A stretch of 64,000 bases of DNA from assembly GCA_029309925.1 (NCBI GenBank), contig JARKND010000001.1:682001-746000 (forward strand), written 5' to 3'. The translations under genes and the position numbers were made by a program. The notes below the pieces were generated by a model. It saw only the letters and a program-made list of their open reading frames with translations, was not told the DNA's origin and searched no databases. This DNA is from Fulvivirgaceae bacterium JP3-4. GTDB lineage: Bacteria > Bacteroidota > Bacteroidia > Cytophagales > Cyclobacteriaceae. The first letter of the stretch is position 1. The number at the start of each line of letters is the position of its first letter. This document shows, in pieces, positions 34,112 through 42,447 of the stretch.

Positions 34112-35294
34112 TGATTGCGTTCACAATGTCGGAAGCTACTTCCTTTTTACTTTTCAGCTCGAAGGATTTTGAGCGTTGCTGGCGATCGATCAGCGTGATC
34201 TTGTTGGTATCATGCCCGAAGCCTGCACCTTTGTCGTTCAACGAATTCAAAACGATCAGATCAAAATTTTTGGATTCCAGTTTCTTCAGTGCGTTGGTGT
34301 GTTCCTGGTCGGTTTCCAGCGCGAAGCCGACAATGATCTGACCATTGTGCTTGAGTTTGCCAAGTGATGCAGCGATGTCGTGTGTTTTCGTCAGGGTTAG
34401 CGTCAACTCCTCGTCTTTCTTTTTGATCTTCTGTGGCGCAACCACAGCAGGCCTATAATCGGCTACGGCCGCGGAAAGCACGGTGATATCAGATGAGGGA
34501 AAAAGCGAGGTGCAGAGCGTGTACATTTCTTCGGCAGACGTTACACGATTAACGCTGATGCGAGGATGTTTGGTATGTTGCTGTGTTGGTCCGGTAACGA
34601 GATTCACGGTGGCGCCTTTGTCAGCGAGTGCCTCAGCGATAGCGAAGCCCATTTTCCCACTCGAGTGATTTCCAATAAATCTAACCGGATCTATTGCTTC
34701 GTGGGTTGGCCCTGCTGTGACGAGCACCGTTTTGCCCTTGAGAACCTGGGCTGCAGTGAAGTGTTTTTCCAGGGCAGCAATGATTTCCTCCGGTTCAGCC
34801 ATTCTTCCCGTTCCGGTGAGTCCGCTGGCGAGCTCACCATAGCCTGGTTCGATCAAGTGATTCCCGAAGCTTTGAAGCTTGCTAATGTTGTCTTGCGTTG
34901 ACGGATGCTGCAACATATCAAGGTCCATTGCCGGAGCAAAGAAAACATCGCACCGAGCGGAGAGATAGACAGCTGAAAGGAGATTGTCACAAAGGCCATT
35001 GGCGAATTTGGCGATCGTGTTCGCGCTGGCCGGGGCGATGACCATGCAGTCAGCCCACAATCCAAGCTGTACGTGATTGTTCCATTGACCAGACTCGTCT
35101 TTCACGAAGTCTGTCAGTACGGGATTCTTTGAAAGGGTGGATAATGTGAGGGCAGTAATAAAGTCGTGAGCGGATTTAGTCATGACGACTTTCACCTCGG
35201 CCCCGGCTTTCACAAGCAATCTGACCAGCACCGCAGATTTGTATGCTGCGATACTGCCGCTTACTCCCAAAAGTATTTTCTTTCCCGTAAGCAT
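34092..35294 (-). CDS. coaBC: Bifunctional phosphopantothenoylcysteine decarboxylase/phosphopantothenate-cysteine ligase
   Basis: CoaBC makes 4'-phosphopantetheine for coenzyme A in two steps. At 400 residues, the N-terminal flavin-dependent CoaC domain spans about 1-180 (KKILLGVSGSIAAYKS; APAMDLDML; the conserved ASANTIAKFANGLCDNLL). The C-terminal CoaB domain spans about 187-400 (KTVLVTAGPTHEAIDPVRFIGN is its hallmark, given as a span near 188-209). It lies between rpoZ and the DUF4835 gene. A hairpin at 35309-35353 separates it from rpoZ. Confidence 0.95.
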   Translation of the reverse strand: MLTGKKILLGVSGSIAAYKSAVLVRLLVKAGAEVKVVMTKSAHDFITALTLSTLSKNPVLTDFVKDESGQWNNHVQLGLWADCMVIAPASANTIAKFANGLCDNLLSAVYLSARCDVFFAPAMDLDMLQHPSTQDNISKLQSFGNHLIEPGYGELASGLTGTGRMAEPEEIIAALEKHFTAAQVLKGKTVLVTAGPTHEAIDPVRFIGNHSSGKMGFAIAEALADKGATVNLVTGPTQQHTKHPRISVNRVTSAEEMYTLCTSLFPSSDITVLSAAVADYRPAVVAPQKIKKKDEELTLTLTKTHDIAASLGKLKHNGQIIVGFALETDQEHTNALKKLESKNFDLIVLNSLNDKGAGFGHDTNKITLIDRQQRSKSFELKSKKEVASDIVNAIIEKIHV

Positions 35295-35308
35295 TTACGT
35301 TTAATGTT

Positions 35309-35353
35309 AATTTCCGCCTTCCTGAGAATTCTCTTCGCGGGAAGGCAGAAATT
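35309..35353 (-). promoter_or_regulatory. Intercistronic hairpin between rpoZ and coaBC
   Basis: Bases 35309-35322 (AATTTCCGCCTTCC) pair with 35340-35353 at 13 of 14 positions, around a 17-base loop. It has no T-run, so it is more likely an RNA-processing or stability element than a terminator. It could lower coaBC expression relative to rpoZ. Confidence 0.7.
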
Positions 35354-35358
35354 GCACG

Positions 35359-35676
35359 TTAGTCAAGCTTTGGCTCTTCGTCTCTCATACGGTGGTTGAG
35401 TTTTCCTTCGAGAAACTCTTCCGTAGCGGTAGTCGTTGGCTTTGGCAAGCGCTCATAGAACTTTGAGATCTCGATCTGCTCGCGGTTTTCAAACACTTCT
35501 TCGAGGTTGTCAACCGTTGTAGCAAACTCGGCAAGCTTGTTATTCAATTCTTCCTTGATGTTAACGGCAATCTGTCTTGCGCGTTTTGAGATAACAACAA
35601 CGGATTGATAAACATTGCCAGTCTGGGCTGCGATCTTGTCAAGGTCGCGGGTGACAACTGAGGATTGTACTGCCAT
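35359..35676 (-). CDS. rpoZ: RNA polymerase omega subunit (Bacteroidota type)
   Basis: The protein has 105 residues. The N-terminal part resembles omega (LDKIAAQTGNVYQSVVVISKRARQIA, about 12-37, with the RARQI motif). The rest is a phylum-specific acidic extension. Omega helps assemble the beta-prime subunit. The genomic position between bamD and coaBC is typical for Bacteroidota and supports the call. It starts 5 bases after bamD. Confidence 0.88.
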   Translation of the reverse strand: MAVQSSVVTRDLDKIAAQTGNVYQSVVVISKRARQIAVNIKEELNNKLAEFATTVDNLEEVFENREQIEISKFYERLPKPTTTATEEFLEGKLNHRMRDEEPKLD

Positions 35677-35681
35677 AAATT

Positions 35682-36494
35682 TTAAACTTTAAGATTCTTT
35701 AACTCATTTAATTTCTCCAGACTTTCTGCATATTCTTTTTCAGCGTCCTTCAAAAATTTACTTTCCGGGTATTTCTCCAGGAATTCTTTATAGTTCTCAA
35801 CAACGGAACGATAGCGTTCAGCCTGTTTCGTAATAATGCTCCTTTGCGCCAGCCTGAATTCTGAATCGATCACCAGGTAATAGGCTTCCTCGATGTATTT
35901 TGAATCGGGGTAGTCGAGCTTGAAATTGTTCAGCGCAATTACCGCAGCCTTATATTGCCTCATGCGGTAGTATTGATAGGCATTTTCAAAACCTTTTTTC
36001 TCCAACTTTCCCTGCGTCGTATTGATCACATCAATAGCCTGGTCGCGGAATTTGCTGTTCGGGTACTGGTTCAGATAGGCCTGCATCGCTGCCATGGCAT
36101 CCACGCTGCTGGATTGATCCAGATTTTCAGACGGTGACGATGCGTAGAGCGAGTAAGCATACATATACCTTGCCTCTTCAGCCAGCGTACTCCTTCCATA
36201 AGTCTCGTAAAACGTTCGGAATTGCTCCGATGCCAGCAAATACAGTTTATCGTGATATTGACAGTAAGCGAGATAAAATTGGACTTTTTCGCCTTCCGGT
36301 AATCCGCGAACGATCGGAAGAATCTGTTCAAATAATACCGAAGCCCGATAATAGTCTTTCTTCGCATAATAATTGAGCCCGGCCTCATATTTTACCCGCC
36401 AATCCTGGCTGCGTTCATATTTCCTGAATTTGCCACAGGAGACAAAAAGAATAAGAAGACAAAGGAAGCCGATAAACGCTGTTAGTTTCCGCAT
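35682..36494 (-). CDS. bamD: Outer-membrane assembly factor BamD
   Basis: BamD is the lipoprotein partner of BamA in folding outer-membrane proteins. It has 270 residues with lipobox FVSC (Cys20). TPR-like helical repeats follow (YEAGLNYYAKKDYYRASVLF, YLAYCQYHDKLYLLASEQF, YRMRQYKAAVIALNNFKLDYPDSKY). The C-terminal YKEFLEKYPESKFLKDAEK fits the family. It heads the bamD-rpoZ-coaBC-DUF4835-Sm-like-recN run. A -7 box lies 8 bases before the ATG. Confidence 0.92.
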   Translation of the reverse strand: MRKLTAFIGFLCLLILFVSCGKFRKYERSQDWRVKYEAGLNYYAKKDYYRASVLFEQILPIVRGLPEGEKVQFYLAYCQYHDKLYLLASEQFRTFYETYGRSTLAEEARYMYAYSLYASSPSENLDQSSSVDAMAAMQAYLNQYPNSKFRDQAIDVINTTQGKLEKKGFENAYQYYRMRQYKAAVIALNNFKLDYPDSKYIEEAYYLVIDSEFRLAQRSIITKQAERYRSVVENYKEFLEKYPESKFLKDAEKEYAESLEKLNELKNLKV

Positions 36495-36501
36495 AAGCCC
36501 G

Positions 36502-36509
36502 CAAATATA
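36502..36509 (-). promoter_or_regulatory. -7 box for bamD
   Basis: On the minus strand this reads TATATTTG. The ATG at 36494 is only 8 bases downstream, so the leader would be nearly absent. No -33 TTG was found at the right spacing. Confidence 0.5.
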
Positions 36510-36779
36510 CTATAACGATTTTGAACTGTAAAACGTGGTTTACAGGCCGTTTTGCATATGCTGACGTCAATTTGAAGATTAACGGGCTGCCGCAGTCTCA
36601 AAAATTTTGACACTGATTTTAGGGACCGCTAGGTAAGATTTACCACTCGTTTTCTACAGTATCGCAGCACTTTTGCCCGTTTTTGCCCGGAAAAGCGAAT
36701 CCTTCCCCAAAAAAATGAAGGATTTTCCGTTGGGTAAGTTTAGAAATGATATAGCTCAGTGCGCCCGTTCGTCAGCTGG
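36510..36779. other. Divergent intergenic region, no gene
   Basis: This is the gap between bamD and the first barrel gene. It holds a direct repeat of TTTTGCCCG (36671-36689) and a short hairpin (AATCCTTC 36698-36705 / GAAGGATT 36717-36724). A CTGACGTCAA segment lies near 36561-36571. No coding frame or RNA gene was recognised. A string resembling a tRNA D-arm (TAGCTCAGT, 36752-36760) has no matching partner arms. Confidence 0.5.
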
Positions 36780-36787
36780 TACTTTTG
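36780..36787 (+). promoter_or_regulatory. -7 box for the first barrel gene
   Basis: TACTTTTG lies 19 bases before the ATG at 36807. This supports that start over a longer in-frame extension from 36759. Confidence 0.55.
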
Positions 36788-36806
36788 CAAAAATAAATCT
36801 CACTCT

Positions 36807-37367
36807 ATGAAAAACATTTTTCTCTTACTCACCTTCCTTGCTGTTTGCACTTTCTCGTCCACAGCACAGGACTTCAAGAAATTTTCAGTTGGCCTTGGTC
36901 TTGGCTATGCAAAGCCAGGCGGAGAAGGTGCAGGTGGCGGCATCCTTGTGGCATTGGAGCCAGGATATCGGATAAATGATGCAATTCAATTAGGGTTGCG
37001 GCTGGAAACAGCAATCGTTGCAAGGGGCTTGTCGGAAAGTGCGTCTGATTTTGACGCATCGGCAGCCGGCATTAATTCCTATACATTGAACGGCAAGTAC
37101 TACCTGAGCAATAATGCGTTCAGGCCTTTCGTGGGCGCAGGGTTTGGTCTGTTTAGTCTCGCTGCGATATCCTTCGGCACCGCTGAGGCAAAATCGGAAA
37201 GCAAGATCGGATTCTATCCACGCCTAGGTTTTGACTTGGGACATTTCAATGTTACTCTCGATTACAATATTGTGAGTCCTAGCAAATTTGAAGGGTCAAA
37301 CGTTGAAACGAAGAATAGCTATTTCGGTATCCGTATTGGCGGGTTCTTCGGAGGCGGTAAAAAGTAA
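36807..37367 (+). CDS. Outer-membrane beta-barrel protein, copy 1
   Basis: The product has 186 residues with a signal peptide (MKNIFLLLTFLAVCTFSSTAQ). The mature part is a small eight-strand type barrel (FKKFSVGLGLGYAKPGGEG, LRLETAIVARGL, FRPFVGAGFGLFSLAA, FGIRIGGFFGGGKK). It is about half identical to copy 2 at 37736, sharing EPGYR, SYTLNGxYYxxNNxFRPFVGxGFG and the glycine-rich end. The role is unknown. It ends at its own terminator, so the copies are separate units. Confidence 0.85.
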   Translation: MKNIFLLLTFLAVCTFSSTAQDFKKFSVGLGLGYAKPGGEGAGGGILVALEPGYRINDAIQLGLRLETAIVARGLSESASDFDASAAGINSYTLNGKYYLSNNAFRPFVGAGFGLFSLAAISFGTAEAKSESKIGFYPRLGFDLGHFNVTLDYNIVSPSKFEGSNVETKNSYFGIRIGGFFGGGKK

Positions 37368-37393
37368 ATCTTTCCTCTAAAAAGGAGTCTTGC

Positions 37394-37425
37394 AAAGGTT
37401 GCTCTCGTTGACGGCAACCTTTTTT
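37394..37425 (+). terminator. Terminator of barrel copy 1
   Basis: AAAGGTTGC (37394-37402), an 11-base loop, GCAACCTTT (37414-37422) and more T form a textbook intrinsic terminator 27 bases after the stop. Confidence 0.88.
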
Positions 37426-37705
37426 ATTTGTAAAGCGATGATGGACTCACTCGAGGAATCAACCAGTAGTGCCATAATTAATTTGAATAGTATAGCCCTC
37501 GAAAGAACGTGTCAAACGCGCATTCCGACCGAACAACTGTTATGGTCAGCAATGCCCGAAGTAAGTTTTAAAGACGTTATCCAACCAATATTTGACGTTT
37601 TATCTGCAAAAAATGGGGTAAAAACGCTATTTAAGCCCTTTGTAGTAGTTGTTTGGGAAGTATGATTACCAATAAAATAGGGTAGTTTAAGTGGAAAAGG
37701 CCGCT
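37426..37705. other. Intergenic region, no gene recognised
   Basis: This is the gap between the two barrel genes. A plus-strand open frame through it begins inside the terminator, lacks a promoter or family and has no good composition, so I do not call it. Nothing else is seen apart from AT-rich sequence leading to the promoter of copy 2. Confidence 0.5.
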
Positions 37706-37713
37706 TACCTTTA
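37706..37713 (+). promoter_or_regulatory. Near-consensus -7 box for barrel copy 2
   Basis: TACCTTTA differs from TAnnTTTG in the last base. It lies 23 bases before the ATG. Confidence 0.4.
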
Positions 37714-37735
37714 CAAAAAAACTAACTAATCGACT

Positions 37736-38332
37736 ATGAAAAAAATTACGACTGTTCTCTCTCTTATCCTGTTTGTTGCCGTTGCAGCAAATGCTCAGGA
37801 GTTTAAGAAATTCCGCGTAGGAATCGGAGCAGGTTATGCAATGCCAAGTGGTGAAGGTTCGGGTGGTGGTGTCATGTGGGCTCTCGAGCCTGGATACCGT
37901 GTTACTGACCAGATCCTTGCTAACTTGAGAATTGAAGGTGCTGCAATTATCAGAGGTACTGCTGATGCTACATCAGCGTCTTTCGATGTTGCGGGTGTGC
38001 GTTCTTACACGTTGAATGGTCAGTACTTCTTCAACAACAACAACTTCCGTCCTTTCGTGGGCGTTGGTTTTGGTATCTTCTCTCTTGCTGCTGCAAAGAT
38101 TGAAGCTACCTCAGGTGGTTCTACAGGAAGCGCTGCTTCTGCTGAGAGCAAGTTCGGTTTCTACCCACGTATCGGTTTCGATGCAAAACACTTCACTGTA
38201 AACATCGACTACAACTTCATTCCTAACACTGAAGCAGTTGTTGCTACTGGTACGGGAACTGTGAACACTGAGTTCAAAAACAGCTACATCGGAATCCGCC
38301 TTGGTGGTTATTTCGGTGGTGGAAGAAAGTAA
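37736..38332 (+). CDS. Outer-membrane beta-barrel protein, copy 2, probably highly expressed
   Basis: The product has 198 residues with a signal peptide (about 1-20, VAANAQ) and a barrel like copy 1. It differs by an inserted Ser/Gly/Ala loop (about 123-136) and a second loop near 165-177. Codon use differs from copy 1 and neighbours: mostly GGT, GCT, CGT, TTC, AAC and TAC, as in highly expressed genes. A strong bidirectional terminator follows. I infer an abundant surface porin-like or structural protein; no ligand can be named. Confidence 0.85.
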   Translation: MKKITTVLSLILFVAVAANAQEFKKFRVGIGAGYAMPSGEGSGGGVMWALEPGYRVTDQILANLRIEGAAIIRGTADATSASFDVAGVRSYTLNGQYFFNNNNFRPFVGVGFGIFSLAAAKIEATSGGSTGSAASAESKFGFYPRIGFDAKHFTVNIDYNFIPNTEAVVATGTGTVNTEFKNSYIGIRLGGYFGGGRK

Positions 38333-38352
38333 TCCCGCTTAAAAGCATTAAC

Positions 38353-38383
38353 AAAAAGGCTGTTCATTGAACAGCCTTTTTTA
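38353..38383. terminator. Bidirectional terminator overlapping the 3' end of the LptA-like gene
   Basis: AAAAAGGCTGTTC (38353-38365), loop ATT, then GAACAGCCTTTTT (38369-38381) and extra T. On the minus strand the same DNA encodes the last residues (KKAVQ) and stop of the LptA-like gene, so the stop codon lies inside the stem. Confidence 0.88.
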
Positions 38384-39935
38384 TTTGTTGCCCCTGTGTG
38401 CCAGGAACCTGTGGCTTCACTACGTCTTCACGTTTCGGTTTCTCCTTCGCTTTCCAGTTAAAGCCCTTCAGCGTCCTGTCTTCCGGTTTTAGCTCGTGTG
38501 GTGGAATGAATCGGGCATCGGGTTTCACATAGGACGTGAGGTTATTGACCTTCCCATCACGGAAGCGAATCGTGATATTGCTGCAGATCATGTAGTTGAG
38601 GCCTGTCAGCGTCATTAGCTTCTCATCGATAAGGTAATAGATGCTCTCTCCATTTCCTGTAACAATCATGCGATTAAGTTTTCCGTTTGCCAATTCGGCT
38701 GTCATGCGCCTGCCCTTGATCTGGTTATAATTCCGCAGCGTGTCTTCTGCTATGACGAACGCATTTGATACAAGAAACACTTTGTCAAGCGTATTATTCT
38801 TGACGAGCATGCGAATAGAATCAGCACTCATCTGGTTTCCTTCTGACCAAAGCACAGGTTGTCTGTAAAAGAAAAGTGTGCTGTCAGCCAGACGGTATTC
38901 CAGCGAGTCTGCCTTTCCCTGCATGTCTTTCTTAAAGATGCGGACGTTCTTATACGCGAGCAGCCGGTCTTTTGTGGGATCTTCCGAATCAATTGACACC
39001 AGCGTGTCTGCGGACATGTATAGGGTATCATTGTCTTCCGTCACTTTCGCGATGTACGCCTTGTTATAAACCTTCGTAAGCCCTTTGAGTTTATAATAGT
39101 CCGATGCCTGCCCATAGATAATGAGGTTTTCCTTTTTAGAAGTCATTACCACATTGCCCCGGACTTTTCCTATTTCTCGCACACCATCATAAGCATAATT
39201 CAATCCCGAGATCGTATAATCTTCAGACTCGCCCGTACCTGTGCTTACATCGGATTTTTTGGTCGCTGTGTTGTACACACCGTCCTGGTAGACAAAGGTG
39301 CTGCTATCTTTGTTGACCACTGTTGTTTCCGTGACGAAGTAGATCACCTTTGTGCGTGAATTATACTGCAGACTGTCAGCGGTCATGGTATAATCCGGAT
39401 TTTTTACATGGACGTTTCGCTTGAATGAAGCCATGTTGTTGTTAAGATTATAATATCCCTTGGTACTCGTAAGCGTGTTGGTGCTGTCAACAAGCTTTCC
39501 TCCATTGTAATAATAGGCGAGGTTTCGTGGCCGTGAAAAATCCAGATTGTCTGTGTATAGCGTGGCCGTTGCTTTTTTTCTGAACACGACATTGCGCTTC
39601 AGTTTTGCGAGCTTTGTGTTACCATCATACTGCAGCAGAGATCCGGTGATATCGACAGAATCACCTTCTGTAATATGCACGCGGCCATACGCCTCCATCT
39701 GATTTTGCTTCTTGAAGATCAGTGCAGAGTCGCAATAGATGGTGGTTTCGTTCTGGGTGACCACCACATTTCCGATCAGGCGTTCATAGCGCTCACCATT
39801 TCTTCTTCCGCTCTTAAGATTGTCGGCACGTTCAATTTTTACGCGTTTTTGCGCCTCGGCCCCTGTGCCGGCCAGCATCATCATTAACAGGAATATGATC
39901 GACCAGAAAGATTTAGAATGGAGTAAAAAACGCAT
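38364..39935 (-). CDS. LptA/OstA-like lipopolysaccharide transport protein
   Basis: The product has 523 residues. After a signal peptide or anchor (about 10-28), it consists of repeated OstA-type beta strands (VVVTQNETTIYCDSALIFKK, VDITGSLLQYDGNTKLAKL, VHVKNPDYTMTADSLQYNS). These form the jelly-roll that carries LPS across the periplasm in LptA/LptD. Bacteroidota encode long OstA-like proteins of this size. The C-terminal about 40 residues are basic and Pro-rich. It is divergent from tilS with only a 23-base gap. Confidence 0.85.
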   Translation of the reverse strand: MRFLLHSKSFWSIIFLLMMMLAGTGAEAQKRVKIERADNLKSGRRNGERYERLIGNVVVTQNETTIYCDSALIFKKQNQMEAYGRVHITEGDSVDITGSLLQYDGNTKLAKLKRNVVFRKKATATLYTDNLDFSRPRNLAYYYNGGKLVDSTNTLTSTKGYYNLNNNMASFKRNVHVKNPDYTMTADSLQYNSRTKVIYFVTETTVVNKDSSTFVYQDGVYNTATKKSDVSTGTGESEDYTISGLNYAYDGVREIGKVRGNVVMTSKKENLIIYGQASDYYKLKGLTKVYNKAYIAKVTEDNDTLYMSADTLVSIDSEDPTKDRLLAYKNVRIFKKDMQGKADSLEYRLADSTLFFYRQPVLWSEGNQMSADSIRMLVKNNTLDKVFLVSNAFVIAEDTLRNYNQIKGRRMTAELANGKLNRMIVTGNGESIYYLIDEKLMTLTGLNYMICSNITIRFRDGKVNNLTSYVKPDARFIPPHELKPEDRTLKGFNWKAKEKPKREDVVKPQVPGTQGQQIKKAVQ

Positions 39936-39953
39936 AGATCCGACCTAAGTATT

Positions 39954-39961
39954 TAAATTTG
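39954..39961 (+). promoter_or_regulatory. -7 box at the start of tilS
   Basis: TAAATTTG matches the consensus but overlaps the TTG that would open the longest tilS frame (39959). Either tilS starts later (GTG 39965) on a leaderless mRNA, or it is transcribed from elsewhere. Confidence 0.4.
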
Positions 39962-41302
39962 GGCGTGTTAGAGCAATTATTACTCCATATTGAGCGCCAT
40001 CAGCTGTGCAAAACTACTGATAAAATCCTATTGGCTGTGAGTGGTGGAGTTGACTCAATGGTCATGCTCGACCTTTTTGTCAAAGCGGGCTTTCCGGTTG
40101 GCGTTGTACACTGCAATTTCCAGCTGCGCGGCAGCGATTCACTGGAAGACGAGGAATTTGTGAGGCAGCGTTGCAAAAAGACAAATATTCCCTTTTTTAC
40201 TGAACGGTTTGACACCGTTGAATCTGCCGGCCACTACGGACTTTCCATCCAGTTGGCTGCCCGAAAACTGCGATATGATTTTTTTGAAACCATCCGCGCG
40301 CGATACGCATATGACTGTATCGCCACGGCACACAATCTGAATGATTCACTCGAAACGGTGTTGTTAAATTTAAGCAAGGGAACAGGACTGAAAGGTCTTG
40401 CGGGCATCCCGGGCAAAAATGGATTCGTGATTCGCCCGTTACAATTTGCTTCACGCGATGAAATTGTTCGTTACGCGCAGGAGCAAGGCATCGGATGGCG
40501 TGAAGACGCAAGCAACGCTCAAGATGACTATCAGCGCAACTTCCTGAGGCATCATGTGATTCCTCGTCTGAAAGAACTCAACCCGAATTTAGAACAAACA
40601 TTTGAAAAAACGCGCGAGCGAATCTCCGGAGCAGTGGACATGACAATGGCGTTTCTTCAAAACTTCCGCAACTCGTCAGTCTCTCAGCGTGGGGATGCGC
40701 TTTACATTAATATCAACGATCTTCACCAGCATTCGTCTCCACAGGTTATCCTTTGGGAACTGATTAAGGAATTCGGTTTCAACTACGATCAGTGCCGCGA
40801 TGTGATCGGCACCACACACAGCGGGAAACGGTTTTACTCCTCAACACATAGCCTGATCGTTGACCGGGAGGCTTTGATCATTTCTCCCGTGAAAGATTCA
40901 GCGCTGCCTGAAATCCTGATCGAAGCCGGGCAGCTTCTTGCCACCAACGGAGATGTGTCACTTTCAATCGAAATAAAATCAAATATAATTTCCATTGATA
41001 AGCTTCCCACGGTCGCGCAGGTTGATGCATCATTGGTTTCATTTCCGTTGCGCTGGAGAAAATGGAAAGCCGGTGATATTTTCCGACCGCTTGGAATGAA
41101 CAACCATAAAAAGATCAGTGACTTGCTGATCGACCTGAAAGTTCCGGCTCCCGAAAAGGAGAAAGTTACAGTGATAGAGTCGGCAGGAAAGATCGTGTGG
41201 GTGGTGGGCCACCGCGTCAGCGATGAGTTTAAAATTACCACCTCCACCACTGCATCCCTGCGTCTTAAGGTCCAAAAACTTGACCCTGAAAAAATTTCAT
41301 AA
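39959..41302 (+). CDS. tilS: tRNA(Ile)-lysidine synthase (non-ATG start)
   Basis: TilS converts C34 of the CAU anticodon of tRNA-Ile to lysidine. At 447 residues the N-terminal PP-loop reads ILLAVSGGVDSMVML (about 23-37), followed by HCNFQLRGSDSLEDEEFV and ATAHNLNDSLETVLLNLSKG. The C-terminal TilS domain has FRPLGMNNHKKISDLLID (about 377-394). No ATG lies near the N terminus: TTG 39959 and GTG 39965 are the options, and family alignments would fit either. It is divergent from the LptA-like gene. Confidence 0.94.
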   Translation: MGVLEQLLLHIERHQLCKTTDKILLAVSGGVDSMVMLDLFVKAGFPVGVVHCNFQLRGSDSLEDEEFVRQRCKKTNIPFFTERFDTVESAGHYGLSIQLAARKLRYDFFETIRARYAYDCIATAHNLNDSLETVLLNLSKGTGLKGLAGIPGKNGFVIRPLQFASRDEIVRYAQEQGIGWREDASNAQDDYQRNFLRHHVIPRLKELNPNLEQTFEKTRERISGAVDMTMAFLQNFRNSSVSQRGDALYININDLHQHSSPQVILWELIKEFGFNYDQCRDVIGTTHSGKRFYSSTHSLIVDREALIISPVKDSALPEILIEAGQLLATNGDVSLSIEIKSNIISIDKLPTVAQVDASLVSFPLRWRKWKAGDIFRPLGMNNHKKISDLLIDLKVPAPEKEKVTVIESAGKIVWVVGHRVSDEFKITTSTTASLRLKVQKLDPEKIS

Positions 41303-41467
41303 AGTGGGTTGTTATTCGCTAACTTGGCGCCCGGTTTTAAAGGATCAGCGCTCACATCCGCTAGCTAAGTCATTGATCGATAATAATTTACATACGACAT
41401 TTCTCAGCAACAGCATCGTTAATTCAAGGCTGTTCCAAACTATCTATAACCCTAAATCTCTATTCTT

Positions 41468-42397
41468 ATGAAAGTAACTGTAGTTGGTGCCGGTAATGTT
41501 GGTGCCACATGTGCCGATGTGCTTGCTTACCGCGAGGTGGCAAACGAAATCGTGCTCATCGACATCAAGGAAGGATTGGCCGAAGGAAAATCGCTGGACA
41601 TCTGGCAGAAGGCGCCCATCGATCTGTACGACAGCCGCACTGTTGGTTCTACTAACGATTACAAAAAGACAGCAGGCTCAGATGTTGTCGTGATCACTTC
41701 GGGTCTTCCGAGAAAGCCGGGAATGAGCCGCGATGATTTGATTACAACCAACGCAGGCATTGTAAAATCAGTAACTGAAAATATTGTTGCGCACTCTCCG
41801 AATGCTATCATCATTGTAGTATCGAACCCGTTGGATGTGATGACCTACCAGGCACACATCACATCGAAGTTCCCGAGAACACGCATCATGGGTATGGCCG
41901 GAATTCTTGATACGGCACGTTACCGCGCATTCCTCGCTGAAGCATTGAACATCTCTCCTAAAGACATCCAGGCAATGCTGCTTGGCGGTCATGGCGATAC
42001 GATGGTTCCGCTTCCAAGATATACAACGGTGTCAGGCATTCCGGTGACTGAACTTATCGATAAGGACAAGCTCACCGCAATCCTTGAAAGAACAAAAGTT
42101 GGCGGTGGCGAACTCGTGAAACTGATGGGAACTTCAGCGTGGTATGCTCCGGGATCGGCTGCAGCCCAAATGGTTGAGTCTATCGTGAAGAATCAGCGCA
42201 GGGTATTCCCGGTTTGCGTGAAGCTTGAAGGTGAGTACGGCATCAAGGACTGCTACCTCGGTGTTCCGGTAATCCTCGGAAAGAATGGTATCGAGAGAAT
42301 CATCGAGCTTGACCTGAACAACGATGAGAAGGCACTCCTCGAAGCGAGCCGCAAGGCGGTACGGGAAGTGATGGATGTGCTGGACAAGTTGAAGTGA
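41468..42397 (+). CDS. mdh: Malate dehydrogenase (LDH-like type)
   Basis: This NAD-dependent enzyme oxidises malate to oxaloacetate in the TCA cycle. At 309 residues it has the Rossmann motif VVGAGNVGATCA (5-16), DIKEG (about 32-36) as NAD selector, SGLPRKPGMSRDDL (about 78-91) with substrate-binding arginines, SNPLDVMTY (about 118-126) and the catalytic His in GGHGDTMVPL (about 173-182). Length and motifs fit the LDH-like MDH of Bacteroidota. The gene has a 165-bp leader region and its own terminator. Confidence 0.97.
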   Translation: MKVTVVGAGNVGATCADVLAYREVANEIVLIDIKEGLAEGKSLDIWQKAPIDLYDSRTVGSTNDYKKTAGSDVVVITSGLPRKPGMSRDDLITTNAGIVKSVTENIVAHSPNAIIIVVSNPLDVMTYQAHITSKFPRTRIMGMAGILDTARYRAFLAEALNISPKDIQAMLLGGHGDTMVPLPRYTTVSGIPVTELIDKDKLTAILERTKVGGGELVKLMGTSAWYAPGSAAAQMVESIVKNQRRVFPVCVKLEGEYGIKDCYLGVPVILGKNGIERIIELDLNNDEKALLEASRKAVREVMDVLDKLK

Positions 42398-42420
42398 TCT
42401 ATTGAACTGGATAAGTGGAA

Positions 42421-42447
42421 AAGGCTGGAGAGATCCAGCCTTTTTTT
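42421..42447 (+). terminator. Terminator of mdh
   Basis: AAGGCTGGA (42421-42429), loop GAGA, TCCAGCCTT and a run of seven T (42441-42447). It is an ideal intrinsic terminator 24 bases after the mdh stop. Confidence 0.92.

Noticed and set aside
36750-36790. TAGCTCAGT followed by GTTCGTCAGC suggested a tRNA D-arm.
   Set aside because: No acceptor stem, anticodon arm or T-arm can be built; it is a promoter region.
37390-37665. 91-residue plus-strand open frame between the barrel genes.
   Set aside because: It starts inside a terminator, has no promoter and no recognised family.
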